The notes beneath the pieces are model-generated. The model was not told the origin of the DNA, ran no database searches, and was given only the letters and a program-made list of their open reading frames with translations. Positions 9,068 to 17,472 of a DNA stretch of 64,000 nt are shown piece by piece. A program made the translations under genes and the position numbers. Numbering within the stretch: the stretch's first letter is position 1; each line of letters starts with the position of its first letter. The stretch comes from Nitrososphaerota archaeon. GTDB lineage: Archaea; Thermoproteota; Nitrososphaeria; Nitrososphaerales; CADDZS01. The DNA lies in contig JAJPHP010000006.1 of the NCBI GenBank assembly GCA_021325255.1, forward strand, positions 1 to 64,000, read 5' to 3'.

Positions 9068-10339
9068 ATGGCCATTCGCTCAACAGGTGAATTAATCAAG
9101 CAGAAGCGCTGGGCTTTGAAGATTCTCTATGAACTCATAGGAATTGATACAGTGATTCCCCCCGGCAAGAATTATGGAAAGTTTGCAAATTATTCAGCCA
9201 AGATTCTCAAGTCTCTGTCAATGCACGTAAGTGTCGTGAGGGTCCCAAGAAGCCGAGTGGAAAAGTTCTATCCAGAGTACGCGGACTACCCTCGCTACGT
9301 GGTACTTGCAAAACTTGGATCAGGTCGGCCGGTCTTGCACTTCAACGGCCACTACGACGTGGTCCCTGCAGGCCACGGATGGACCCACGAAGTTTTCCCA
9401 TCTAAACCGCCCAGGTCTTCAACGTCGAGTGATTGGGTTTACGGTCGCGGCGCTTCTGATATGAAGGGCGGGATAGCAGCCATAATGCTAGCGGTCAGGC
9501 TGCTTGTTGAAGCAAAGAGAGAATTCAGTGGAACCATTGAGGTGAGCCTTACTCCAGATGAGGAGATAGGGGGTCACTCTGGGCTCGAATACGTTGTAGC
9601 TCAAGGTCTTTCACGGCCTGACTTCGCCGTGATAGCAGAGCCGTCCGGACTGGATAGAATTCTTATCGGCCACAAAGGTTCGCTGCAGATTCTGGTCGAG
9701 GTCTATGGAGAAAATGCTCACGGTTCCATGCCCTGGAGAGGAAAGAATGCTTTCCCAGCAATGGTCGAACTAGCTTCATCGCTCGAAAAGGAATACACCG
9801 CTTCAGTAATTAGGGCGACCAAGAAAAGCAATCATCGCTACTCCGCTTCCGGGGCGGAGAGGCCAACTATTATGCTAGGTGGAATCCTCAGGGGCGGAAA
9901 CCAACAGAATCTGGTCCCAGCTTATTCTGCCTTTAGCATAGATAGAAGGATCATACCTGAGGAAAATCCAGTGAAAGTGAAGGAACAACTTCTGCATCAT
10001 ATAGTTAGCTTCGCCAAGAAAAATAGCCGCATGAAGAAGCATAGGATCGAATGCAAGATCCTCAACCAGGTGAGCCCTGCAGTATTAGCTCCAAATTCAA
10101 GACTATTGAAAACCATTCAAGAGATTGTGTTTTCCTTGGAGGGTGCCACTCCTCGTCCAGAAGTAGCGGTTGGTACGATGGATGCCGGCTACTTCTTGAG
10201 GCGGGGAATCGACACGGTCGCCTACGGTCCTGGGCAACTTTACCAAGCGCATGTGGCGGACGAACACATTTCGATGGGCGATGTGTTCACAGCCGCTAGA
10301 ATCTACGAACGGCTAGCTAGGACGTTGTTACGATGTTGA
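9068..10339 (+). CDS. M20 family metallopeptidase (ArgE/DapE/ACY1-type deacylase)
   Basis: About 423 residues. The di-zinc site is visible in order: His and Asp in HFNGHYDVVPAG (about residue 93), the bridging Asp in RGASDMKGG, the Glu pair in TPDEEIGG, the Asp/Glu in IAEPSG, and a late His in HVADEHIS. The dimerisation domain lies in between. The family removes acyl groups from amino acids or cleaves short peptides in the cytosol: acetylornithine deacetylase, succinyl-diaminopimelate desuccinylase and carboxypeptidase-like members cannot be separated here. GTG 9014 would give a longer N-terminus, but ATG 9068 starts the conserved region better. Its end overlaps the converging M24 gene by 12 bases. 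Confidence 0.88.
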   Translation: MAIRSTGELIKQKRWALKILYELIGIDTVIPPGKNYGKFANYSAKILKSLSMHVSVVRVPRSRVEKFYPEYADYPRYVVLAKLGSGRPVLHFNGHYDVVPAGHGWTHEVFPSKPPRSSTSSDWVYGRGASDMKGGIAAIMLAVRLLVEAKREFSGTIEVSLTPDEEIGGHSGLEYVVAQGLSRPDFAVIAEPSGLDRILIGHKGSLQILVEVYGENAHGSMPWRGKNAFPAMVELASSLEKEYTASVIRATKKSNHRYSASGAERPTIMLGGILRGGNQQNLVPAYSAFSIDRRIIPEENPVKVKEQLLHHIVSFAKKNSRMKKHRIECKILNQVSPAVLAPNSRLLKTIQEIVFSLEGATPRPEVAVGTMDAGYFLRRGIDTVAYGPGQLYQAHVADEHISMGDVFTAARIYERLARTLLRC

Positions 10340-11476
10340 GATCTGCCGCAAGTCTCTTGGCTCGGGGGTCAGGAGTTCGCAGCTGTCGTTTGTGATGGCG
10401 TAGACATCCTCCCAAACATAAATGCCCTCTTTGTTTATGAAGCCTGGCTCATTGCTCACAGTCATTCCGGGGGCCAGCACAGTCTTCTCGTATGGAGCGA
10501 CGCTGGGTAGCTCCGTTGTGTTCAAACCCTGGCCGTGACCCGTCCTGCCCCATTTCTCAAGAGGAGGATTCCTCTCAGAGTATCGCCGGTTGCACTCTGC
10601 AAAAACATCTGCGACCTTCACGCCGGGCCGCATGAACTTTCTCATACTGTCCATTATGCTGCAAAGGTACTCATGCTGATCCTTCTGACTCGGCGATGGC
10701 TGGCCGACTGTCGCCAACCTCGCCCATTCGCAGGTGTACCCCTTAACGATGGCTCCCGCGTCGACATATAGAAGATCTCTAGGGCTCAGTTTCTTTTCGC
10801 CGGGCCACCACGTGTGGGGCTCTCCGGAGTTTACATCAATGAAATTTACTTCGTCTGCCCCTTCTTGATACATCAAGCTACCTAGCACTCTCGAGACTTC
10901 CTTCTCCGTCATTCCAGCCCTAATCTTGTCAAATGCTAGTTGCCTGGCTCTGCTCAGCGCTTTGCCAGCTTGTCTTGTGCATTCGACCTCGAGGGGCGAC
11001 TTGTTCATCCTGAGGTGCCATATAATCTGGGAAGCGTCGATGAATTCGAAACCGTGGGAGGACATCCGCCTAATAAATTCGGCAAAGTCGTTGAAGGGCA
11101 CTCCGATTCTCTGCTCCTGCCCTCCCTCGAACCCAACCTTTCCGCCCTTAGGCTTCAACCGAAGTAATATTGCCCTGAGTTTTTCCAGAGGAGAGGTCGT
11201 GATGTCCGCGTAGCTTTCGACGGAAGTGTAAACGCCGTCGGTCTTGGTGACATCTTCCGCGGCTTCGGCAACGAGCAGGGAGGGGGGATTTTGCCCGTCC
11301 AGGATGGCGAAAGATTCTCTCGTGAAGCTTCCCCATTTTGCGAGCGATCTTGCGCCGGAAAAGTACCTGAAATTCTCGTCTCCAGAAATGAACAACAAAT
11401 CCAAGTTTTGCGATTTCATCAGCTCTCCGAGTCTTCTGGTTCTATTCTTGTACTCTTGATCAGGGAATTCGCCCAT
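10328..11476 (-). CDS. M24 family Xaa-Pro aminopeptidase/creatinase-like protein
   Basis: A 382-residue protein with a creatinase N-terminal domain (about 1-150) and the pita-bread M24 domain. Metal-ligand positions are seen as Asp in YVDAGA, His in RTGHGQGL, Glu in SNEPGF and Glu in WEDVYAIT. The second Asp of the usual pair appears to be replaced: the segment reads GYTCEWARLATVG, with Glu where Asp is normal. It may act on Xaa-Pro peptides or on creatine-like substrates; the hydantoin-type genes nearby make the second possible, but this is inference. ATG start, own TATA box near 11525. Confidence 0.87.
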   Translation of the reverse strand: MGEFPDQEYKNRTRRLGELMKSQNLDLLFISGDENFRYFSGARSLAKWGSFTRESFAILDGQNPPSLLVAEAAEDVTKTDGVYTSVESYADITTSPLEKLRAILLRLKPKGGKVGFEGGQEQRIGVPFNDFAEFIRRMSSHGFEFIDASQIIWHLRMNKSPLEVECTRQAGKALSRARQLAFDKIRAGMTEKEVSRVLGSLMYQEGADEVNFIDVNSGEPHTWWPGEKKLSPRDLLYVDAGAIVKGYTCEWARLATVGQPSPSQKDQHEYLCSIMDSMRKFMRPGVKVADVFAECNRRYSERNPPLEKWGRTGHGQGLNTTELPSVAPYEKTVLAPGMTVSNEPGFINKEGIYVWEDVYAITNDSCELLTPEPRDLRQISTS

Positions 11477-11519
11477 ATTCCACTCTACACTTCCTGATAA
11501 TTCCTCGCCGGGGAAGAAT

Positions 11520-11532
11520 TCGTATTTAATTG
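11520..11532 (-). promoter_or_regulatory. TATA box of the M24 peptidase gene
   Basis: Minus-strand GCAATTAAATACG is about 50 bases before the ATG at 11476, leaving a leader of about 20-25 bases that contains a GAGTGGA stretch. Confidence 0.45.
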
Positions 11533-11688
11533 CTTAGGAGTTTCGGGCAGTGAAAAGATCAAGAATTCTAATCTCTGCCACGCAGCCAACTCTCGCAACT
11601 TTATTAGATTAAGGATTTGGACGGCTCAGCGACTGGTGCGCAGCACAGAGGCTCATCAGTAGGACAAGAAAGAGTGCATTAGATTTTC

Positions 11689-12534
11689 TTGAGCAAACTG
11701 CAAGGAAAGGTAGCTTTGGTTACTGGAGGAGCAAGAGGCATGGGAAGATCCCACGCTCTCGCTCTAGCCAGAGAGGGAGCCGACGTTGTTATCAATGATG
11801 TATGCCATAACCTTTCTGGGGTTCCGTATCCTCTTTCGACAGAGAAGCAACTGAACGATGTTGTCAAGGAGGTGAGTTCCCTAGGGGGCAGGGCGCTGGG
11901 AATCAAAGCTGACGTTGGCAAAGAACCTCAGGTAAGGAGAATGATTGACAAAGTGATCAACAAGTTTGGGAAGCTCGACATCCTCGTGAATAATGCAGGG
12001 GTAGGATCTTGGGGCCCGTTTATCAAACTCACATCGGCTGATTGGGATGCGTGCTACAACGTCGACATCAAGGGGACATTCCTTTGCTCCAAGTATTCTT
12101 TGCGACATATGATGAAGCAGAGATACGGGAAAATAATCAACATAACCGGAGCATACGGGGTCCAAGGAGGTCCACTTGTCGCGCACTATGGTGCCATGAA
12201 AGCGGGTATAATCGCCATGACCCAAACCCTGGCACTCGAATTTGCTAGATACAACATCAACGCCAATGCGGTTTGCCCTGCGATTGTAAACACCGAAGCC
12301 TATCAGTTTCTGCTAAAGAAAATGTACCCAAGAATGAATCCAAAGGCGGCCTATGAAAAAGTCTGCAAAGAGAAGTTGCTCTTTCAGCGGGAGATTACAT
12401 GTGAGGATGTGTCAAACGCGGTCGTGTGGCTTGCGAGCGAAGAAACGAGAAATATGTCAGGAGAAGTGGTATTTGTGACAGCCGGCGCCGAGAAGACGAT
12501 AGGGCAGATAAAAGAAAAATCAGACATAGTCTAG
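11689..12534 (+). CDS. Short-chain dehydrogenase/reductase (SDR family)
   Basis: A 281-residue classical SDR. The Rossmann motif TGGARGMG is near residues 11-18, NNAG near 101-104, and the catalytic Tyr and Lys in YGAMK near 167-171. VVINDV after beta-2 carries an Asp, suggesting NAD rather than NADP. It oxidises or reduces a hydroxyl/carbonyl group of an unknown metabolite. TTG 11689 is chosen because the protein then begins MSKLQGKVALVTGG, the usual opening of the family. Four bases separate it from the possible TTG start of the following cyclase-family gene, so they are probably one operon. Confidence 0.9.
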   Translation: MSKLQGKVALVTGGARGMGRSHALALAREGADVVINDVCHNLSGVPYPLSTEKQLNDVVKEVSSLGGRALGIKADVGKEPQVRRMIDKVINKFGKLDILVNNAGVGSWGPFIKLTSADWDACYNVDIKGTFLCSKYSLRHMMKQRYGKIINITGAYGVQGGPLVAHYGAMKAGIIAMTQTLALEFARYNINANAVCPAIVNTEAYQFLLKKMYPRMNPKAAYEKVCKEKLLFQREITCEDVSNAVVWLASEETRNMSGEVVFVTAGAEKTIGQIKEKSDIV

Positions 12535-12571
12535 CAACTTGCACAAAGACAAAAGGGTGGGGAAAAAGCGG

Positions 12572-13297
12572 ATGGATTCATTCGAAACCAAATTCATGGG
12601 AAAGAACGTAGAGGTCATTGACCTCTCCCAAGAAATATATCAGGGCATGCCGGTATTTCCGGGACATCAAAGAACAATTTACTGGCCACACGTCACGCAT
12701 GAAGAAACGAAGGGACAATTCTCAACAATCCAGTCCTACGAAACTCACAACCTCCTCATCAGTGAGCATGGTTCAACACATACCGACGCCTTCTTTGAAG
12801 GCTACAATAGGGGCGCCACAATCGACAAGATGGCTTACAATCATTTCATCGGAGAAGCTATCTGCCTTGATGTGAGTTTCGTGAGAGGGAGGGAGTTCAT
12901 TACCAAGGAGCACCTGCAAAATGCTCTAATCAAGTGCGGCCAGACCATAAGGGAAGGAGACATTGTATTGCTCTTTACAGGTAACTATCAAAGAAACTAT
13001 GGCACGCCAGCCTACCTGACGGAACATCCCGGGCTTGATCTTGAGGCATCTAGATGGCTCGTCAAGCAAGGTGTGACAAACGTGGGAATAGATGCGCCGA
13101 CAATAGACAATCCAGCCGATAAAGACTTTGGAGCCCACGTTGGATGCATCGAATCTCAAAAGATGACAAACACAGAGAACATGGGAGACCTTAGCAAAGT
13201 TGTGGGGAAACGTTTCTTCTACGTCGGGATGCCCCTCAAGATTAGAGGCGGGACGGGCTCGCCAATAAGGGCCGTAGCGATTTTGCCAAGGGAATAG
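12572..13297 (+). CDS. Cyclase family protein (kynurenine formamidase-like hydrolase)
   Basis: About 241 residues from ATG 12572; a TTG 12539 start adds 11 more. The family metal-binding motif HGSTHTDAF is near residues 69-77, later followed by GDIVLLFTGN and VGIDAPTIDNP, both hallmarks of this family (PF04199). Members hydrolyse formamide, lactam or ester bonds with a metal-activated water, with kynurenine formamidase and isatin hydrolase as examples. Here it sits between an SDR and a deaminase-like amidohydrolase, so an amide or cyclic amide substrate is plausible. A purine-rich GGGTGGGG at about 12554-12561 supports ATG 12572. Confidence 0.88.
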   Translation: MDSFETKFMGKNVEVIDLSQEIYQGMPVFPGHQRTIYWPHVTHEETKGQFSTIQSYETHNLLISEHGSTHTDAFFEGYNRGATIDKMAYNHFIGEAICLDVSFVRGREFITKEHLQNALIKCGQTIREGDIVLLFTGNYQRNYGTPAYLTEHPGLDLEASRWLVKQGVTNVGIDAPTIDNPADKDFGAHVGCIESQKMTNTENMGDLSKVVGKRFFYVGMPLKIRGGTGSPIRAVAILPRE

Positions 13298-13360
13298 GCA
13301 CAGTGAAACGCAGAACCACCCGAGCTTGAGCGCATTTGTCTATGCCTAAGAAATGAAAAG

Positions 13361-13370
13361 TCGATAAATA
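13361..13370 (+). promoter_or_regulatory. TATA box of the amidohydrolase/hyuAB operon
   Basis: The stretch TCGATAAATAG is about 32 bases before ATG 13399, so transcription would begin close to 13392. It likely drives the amidohydrolase, gamma-like, HyuA and HyuB genes. Confidence 0.55.
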
Positions 13371-13398
13371 GTTCGCACATACATTTCGGTGCAAAGTC

Positions 13399-14838
13399 AT
13401 GCCTGGACTACTCATCACCGGCGACGCTGTCCTAACAATGGACAAGAATAGACGCGTGATTAAAGACGGCGCCGTCTACGTCGAAGGGAATGCTATCGTT
13501 GCCGTAGGCGATGCGATTGAGCTGAAGCAGAAGTTCAAGCCAGAACGGGTAATGGGAGGGAGGAGAAAGCTCGTCATGCCAGGCTTTGTTAATGCGCACG
13601 ACCACTACGTGGTGGGTTTACTGAGGCAGATTGCAGATGACCGCAACCTCTTCGGCATTATCGATGACGTCTGGAATCTCCAGCTAATCAAGACCTTCGA
13701 TACCGCCGACGTCTATTTCAGCGCAAGGATGGGTATGGCGGAGCAAATCAAATCCGGAATCACAACATCTTTTGATGACACAGTGACCTGGCTCCCAGCG
13801 CGCATGAGTAAAGAGCTGGTAGTCAACGAAATAGCGAGGGCAGCCTCCGACACTGGAGGCGGCCCCCGCGTGGTGGACACGGTCGGGGGGTTTGATCGGG
13901 AGGAGGGACTCGGCTTGGCCGCAGATTTGTTCCTCTCCGACGTTCAGGATACCAAGAGGGACTGCCTTAACCTCATTCGCAGGTATAATTCCCCGAACAG
14001 TACATTCAGGATATGGTCGACCGCTAGTTGGCCTCTCGGGTGCACGGAAGAAAACTTTAGGGTCATGAAGCAGATCGCCGATGATAGCAATACGTTTTCC
14101 TTTTCACACGTCGCAGAAGTCAAGAGCGAGGTCGAGTCCATCAAGGAACAAACGGGAATGTCGGAGATAGAGTATCTTGAGAGCGTGGGATTCCTCGATG
14201 AAAATGTTCTCTTTGCTCACACCGTCTGGGTTGACGATTCAGATATAGCTAGGCTTGCGAAGACTGGCACCAAAGTTTCACATCAACCAGTTTGCAACCA
14301 ATATCTTGCTGATGGAATCGCGCCAGTCCCGTCCATGATCAAGGCGGGAGTCACGGTTGGCCTCGGCATAGACGACGGCGGGCATATGAACGAGGACTTT
14401 TTCGGATTGATGAAGAGCTTCTGCATCCTACATAAGGGAATAACGCAGGATCCAAAAGCAGCGACGGCGGAGAAAGCTCTTGAGATGGGCACGATTGATG
14501 GAGCAAGGGCGTTAGGAATGTCAGACTCAATTGGGTCACTGGAAGTTGGCAAGAAGGCTGACATCATCGTGGTGGACATCAAGGGATGGAATCACGCGCC
14601 TCGCGTCAGACCAATTACATCACTCGTCTATGGTGGACTGGCTTCCGACGTGGAGACAACAATAGTCGATGGCAAGGTCCTGATGGAAGATAGAAAGCTC
14701 AGGTGTGTGGATGAAGATAGTTTAATGAATAAAGTGGAAAGAGCCGCCTTTGATCTAATTGAGCGAGCCGACCTTCGAAACTTGGCCACGGAGAGCCACC
14801 TCGGATGGTCGATACCTTATTTCAAGCCAGAGAACTGA
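13399..14838 (+). CDS. Amidohydrolase superfamily deaminase/hydrolase (TRZ/ATZ, cytosine deaminase-like)
   Basis: A 479-residue amidohydrolase of the ATZ/TRZ and SAH/cytosine deaminase group. The first metal ligands are in VNAHDHYV (about residue 67-69), then FAHTVW near 273 and a late Asp in GLGIDDGG near 323. The C-terminal composite beta-domain contains SLEVGKKADIIVVD, the usual end signature. The family deaminates or dehalogenates N-heterocycles and guanidines. Upstream of a hydantoinase-type HyuAB pair, a cyclic amidine or imide such as creatinine-like substrate is an attractive but unproven guess. Confidence 0.88.
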   Translation: MPGLLITGDAVLTMDKNRRVIKDGAVYVEGNAIVAVGDAIELKQKFKPERVMGGRRKLVMPGFVNAHDHYVVGLLRQIADDRNLFGIIDDVWNLQLIKTFDTADVYFSARMGMAEQIKSGITTSFDDTVTWLPARMSKELVVNEIARAASDTGGGPRVVDTVGGFDREEGLGLAADLFLSDVQDTKRDCLNLIRRYNSPNSTFRIWSTASWPLGCTEENFRVMKQIADDSNTFSFSHVAEVKSEVESIKEQTGMSEIEYLESVGFLDENVLFAHTVWVDDSDIARLAKTGTKVSHQPVCNQYLADGIAPVPSMIKAGVTVGLGIDDGGHMNEDFFGLMKSFCILHKGITQDPKAATAEKALEMGTIDGARALGMSDSIGSLEVGKKADIIVVDIKGWNHAPRVRPITSLVYGGLASDVETTIVDGKVLMEDRKLRCVDEDSLMNKVERAAFDLIERADLRNLATESHLGWSIPYFKPEN

Positions 14839-14926
14839 TTTACCGATACAAGAAAGACCCACCAATACAACGGGGCAAAGTAGAACTAGAGCGTCAGTCA
14901 TTCAGAGTTCTCTTAGACATAAATAC

Positions 14927-15244
14927 GTGATTGCCTTGCCTCGGCAAAGCGGTAAGAGACACAAAGACTTGAGCAAGGTAAAGCTTGGAGAGAATCTCGA
15001 GCTCACCGACGAGAAGGTAATCGCATGTTCAAGGTGTGGCCACAAGCTCTGCGATGATTCTGAAAATTGGAAGAGTCACTCTGTGGCTAGATCGGTGAGG
15101 CAAGATCTGTTAGATCTGAATCTAATCAAGTTGCATGGTGATCTTCAACTTCTAGAATACATTTGTCCGCAGTGCGGAGTGCTGTTGGACGTTGAGTTAC
15201 TAAGAAAAGACGACCAACCGCTCTGGAGCGCACAACTGGGGTAG
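14927..15244 (+). CDS. Small zinc-ribbon protein resembling acetone carboxylase gamma subunit
   Basis: An open frame extends back to 14759 but overlaps the amidohydrolase; GTG 14927 is the first start outside it and gives 105 residues. Two Cys pairs are visible, CSRCGHKLC near residue 34-42 and CPQCGVLLD near 80-88, with VKLGENLELTDEKVIAC before the first. This arrangement and its place before HyuA/HyuB match the acetone/acetophenone carboxylase small subunit (Acetone_carb_G type). It probably binds zinc and forms part of a complex with the next two proteins. Gap to HyuA is 31 bases. Start uncertain. Confidence 0.75.
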   Translation: MIALPRQSGKRHKDLSKVKLGENLELTDEKVIACSRCGHKLCDDSENWKSHSVARSVRQDLLDLNLIKLHGDLQLLEYICPQCGVLLDVELLRKDDQPLWSAQLG

Positions 15245-15275
15245 CCGAAATTACTTCACAGCGGTTAGAAAGGAG

Positions 15276-17447
15276 ATGAAAACAAGTACATCGAAGCCCA
15301 GCGTTGCTCGGAGCGAGGTCGCATCGACATCGCCCTATCGAATAGGAGTTGACGTGGGGGGAACCTTCACCGACGTCGTTCTCATCGGCAGGGATGGCTC
15401 GATTAGGACGGACAAGGTCTTATCCACACCGCCAAGATTCTCTGAGGGGATCATGAGAGGTCTTTCCCTTCTGGCCGAAGCTGCAGGAATCGACCTGAAG
15501 GAGTTGTTGAACAAGACTGACATCATGTTTCACGGGACAACTGTCGCAGATAACGCAGTCTTCACAAAGACAGGCAGTAAAGTAGGGCTACTTACGACAA
15601 GAGGCTTTGAAGATACGCTGATCATGGCGCGCGGAGCTCTAGGAAGATGGTCGGGCCTTACTGAGAATGAGATCAAGCACGTTGTGGCGAATGAAAAACC
15701 AAAACCGATCGTGCCCAGAACCAGAATCGAGGGGATAGTGGAACGAACAGACTACAAGGGACGTAGCATCACCTCTGTGAGCGAGGAAGAAGTCATTAGA
15801 GCGTCACGCCGCCTGGTGGAGAACCACGGAGTGGAATCCATTGCAGTATCCTTGCTTTGGTCGTTCAGGAATCCGGAGAACGAAAGGAAAGTAAGATCAG
15901 CGATAAAGGCGATCTATCATGAAATGTTCGTCACGTTATCGAGCGACCTCGCACCGTTTCTCGGAGAGTACGAAAGAACCTCTACTGTTGCGTTGAACGC
16001 ATACGTGGGGCCCATGTCTGGAAAGTATCTCGAAGGCCTGCTTGCACAACTTAACGAAAGAGGATTCCGGGGAGACCTATTGATTATGCAAGGGTACGGA
16101 GGCGTTTTGCCCTATAAGGAAGCTTGGAGCAAAGCTGTTGGATTGATAGAATCAGGCCCTGCCGCAGGAATAAAGAGCTGCGCCTACTTGGGGCAAGTGA
16201 TAGGAGTTCCAAACATACTTGCCTGTGACATGGGCGGGACGACCTTCAAGGTGGGAATGGTAACTGACGGGGAGATAGAGTACTCGCGTGACGCGAACAT
16301 CGGCGGATACAACTATGTAATCCCGAAAATGGACATAACTTCGATCGGCGCTGGAGGTGGGAGTCTCGTTACTGTAGATCAGTACACAAAGATACCGAGC
16401 GTCGGACCGAAGAGTGCCGAGGCTAATCCGGGTCCTGTTTGCTACGACTTGGGAGGGAAGGTTCCCACCGTGACGGACGTAGACCTCATACTTGGTCTCA
16501 TCGACCCCCTGCACTTTCTGGGCGGAAGGATGAAAATTAACAAGCAGAGAGCGACGCAGCAGTTCAAACCTTTGGTGGCCGAACCTCTCGCGTTGGACGT
16601 TCTGGAAGCTGCGGCTTCCATCTATAGAATAACTAACGCACAAATGGCGGACTTGATCCATAAAGTTACAGTGGAGAGAGGTCTTGACCCGAGAGATTAC
16701 ACCCTTTTCAGTTATGGCGGTGCTGCTTCGATACACATGTGCGCAGTTTGCGATGAACTCGGAATCTCTAGAATGGTTGTTCCTTTTGCTGCGTCGGTGA
16801 ATGGCGCCTTGGGGGCAGCTTCCTCGGATGTAATCTACGAATATGTCGCGACGAATCCGCTCGTGTTACCAGTCGAGCCATCAATAGTCGACGAGGCGTT
16901 CGAGAAATTAAGAGAGAAGGCCCTCTCTCAACTAAGAGGCGACGGATTCAAAGAAGATGACATTCTCTTAGAAAGGTCCGTGGACATGCGCTTTAGACTA
17001 CAGACACACGAGTTAACGGTTCCACTGACCTTTGAAAGTTGGACGCTCAGCAGCTCCGATCTCAAAGAATTGGAGCGGCTATTCGGAGTGCAGTACGAGC
17101 AAAAATACGGAAAGGGATCGGCGTACAGAGAGGCGGGCGTAGAGATGATAACATTCAGGTTGAAGGCGACGGGGAAGCTCGAAAAGTACAAGCTTATGGA
17201 AGATAGGCAAAGCAGCGAGAGCGCTGACGGTGCTTCCTTGATTGAGAGAAGACAAGCGTACTTCAATGAAGGAACCTCTTTTGCCTCAGCCGGATTCTAT
17301 AGTTACGATCATCTCAAACCTGGAAACCTGATTCGGGGCCCGAGTGTAATCCTCGCACCAACTACCACGGTAGTCGTAAACCCCGGTTGGACCGTGAAGG
17401 TTGATTCGTACAGGAACTTGCGGCTGTCAAGAGACCAGGGAAACTAG
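15276..17447 (+). CDS. Hydantoinase A/oxoprolinase family protein (ATP-dependent hydantoinase or ketone carboxylase beta-type subunit)
   Basis: A 723-residue HyuA-type protein with an ASKHA (actin-like) ATPase fold. The phosphate-1 loop GVDVGGTFTDVVLI is near residues 25-38, HGTTVADNA near 88-96, the second nucleotide motif LACDMGGTTFKVGMV near 314-328, and DYTLFSYGGAAS near 473-484. It phosphorylates the substrate so that the HyuB partner can open a ring or carboxylate a ketone. The order gamma-like, A, B with short gaps and overlaps marks one complex. N-methylhydantoinase, 5-oxoprolinase and acetone-type carboxylase all use this subunit, so substrate is open. Confidence 0.92.
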   Translation: MKTSTSKPSVARSEVASTSPYRIGVDVGGTFTDVVLIGRDGSIRTDKVLSTPPRFSEGIMRGLSLLAEAAGIDLKELLNKTDIMFHGTTVADNAVFTKTGSKVGLLTTRGFEDTLIMARGALGRWSGLTENEIKHVVANEKPKPIVPRTRIEGIVERTDYKGRSITSVSEEEVIRASRRLVENHGVESIAVSLLWSFRNPENERKVRSAIKAIYHEMFVTLSSDLAPFLGEYERTSTVALNAYVGPMSGKYLEGLLAQLNERGFRGDLLIMQGYGGVLPYKEAWSKAVGLIESGPAAGIKSCAYLGQVIGVPNILACDMGGTTFKVGMVTDGEIEYSRDANIGGYNYVIPKMDITSIGAGGGSLVTVDQYTKIPSVGPKSAEANPGPVCYDLGGKVPTVTDVDLILGLIDPLHFLGGRMKINKQRATQQFKPLVAEPLALDVLEAAASIYRITNAQMADLIHKVTVERGLDPRDYTLFSYGGAASIHMCAVCDELGISRMVVPFAASVNGALGAASSDVIYEYVATNPLVLPVEPSIVDEAFEKLREKALSQLRGDGFKEDDILLERSVDMRFRLQTHELTVPLTFESWTLSSSDLKELERLFGVQYEQKYGKGSAYREAGVEMITFRLKATGKLEKYKLMEDRQSSESADGASLIERRQAYFNEGTSFASAGFYSYDHLKPGNLIRGPSVILAPTTTVVVNPGWTVKVDSYRNLRLSRDQGN

Positions 17448-17472
17448 GAAAATAGGGGGAGCTTGGAAGAAC

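Noticed and set aside
16152..16736. Minus-strand frame of 194 codons
   Set aside because: Antisense shadow of hyuA.
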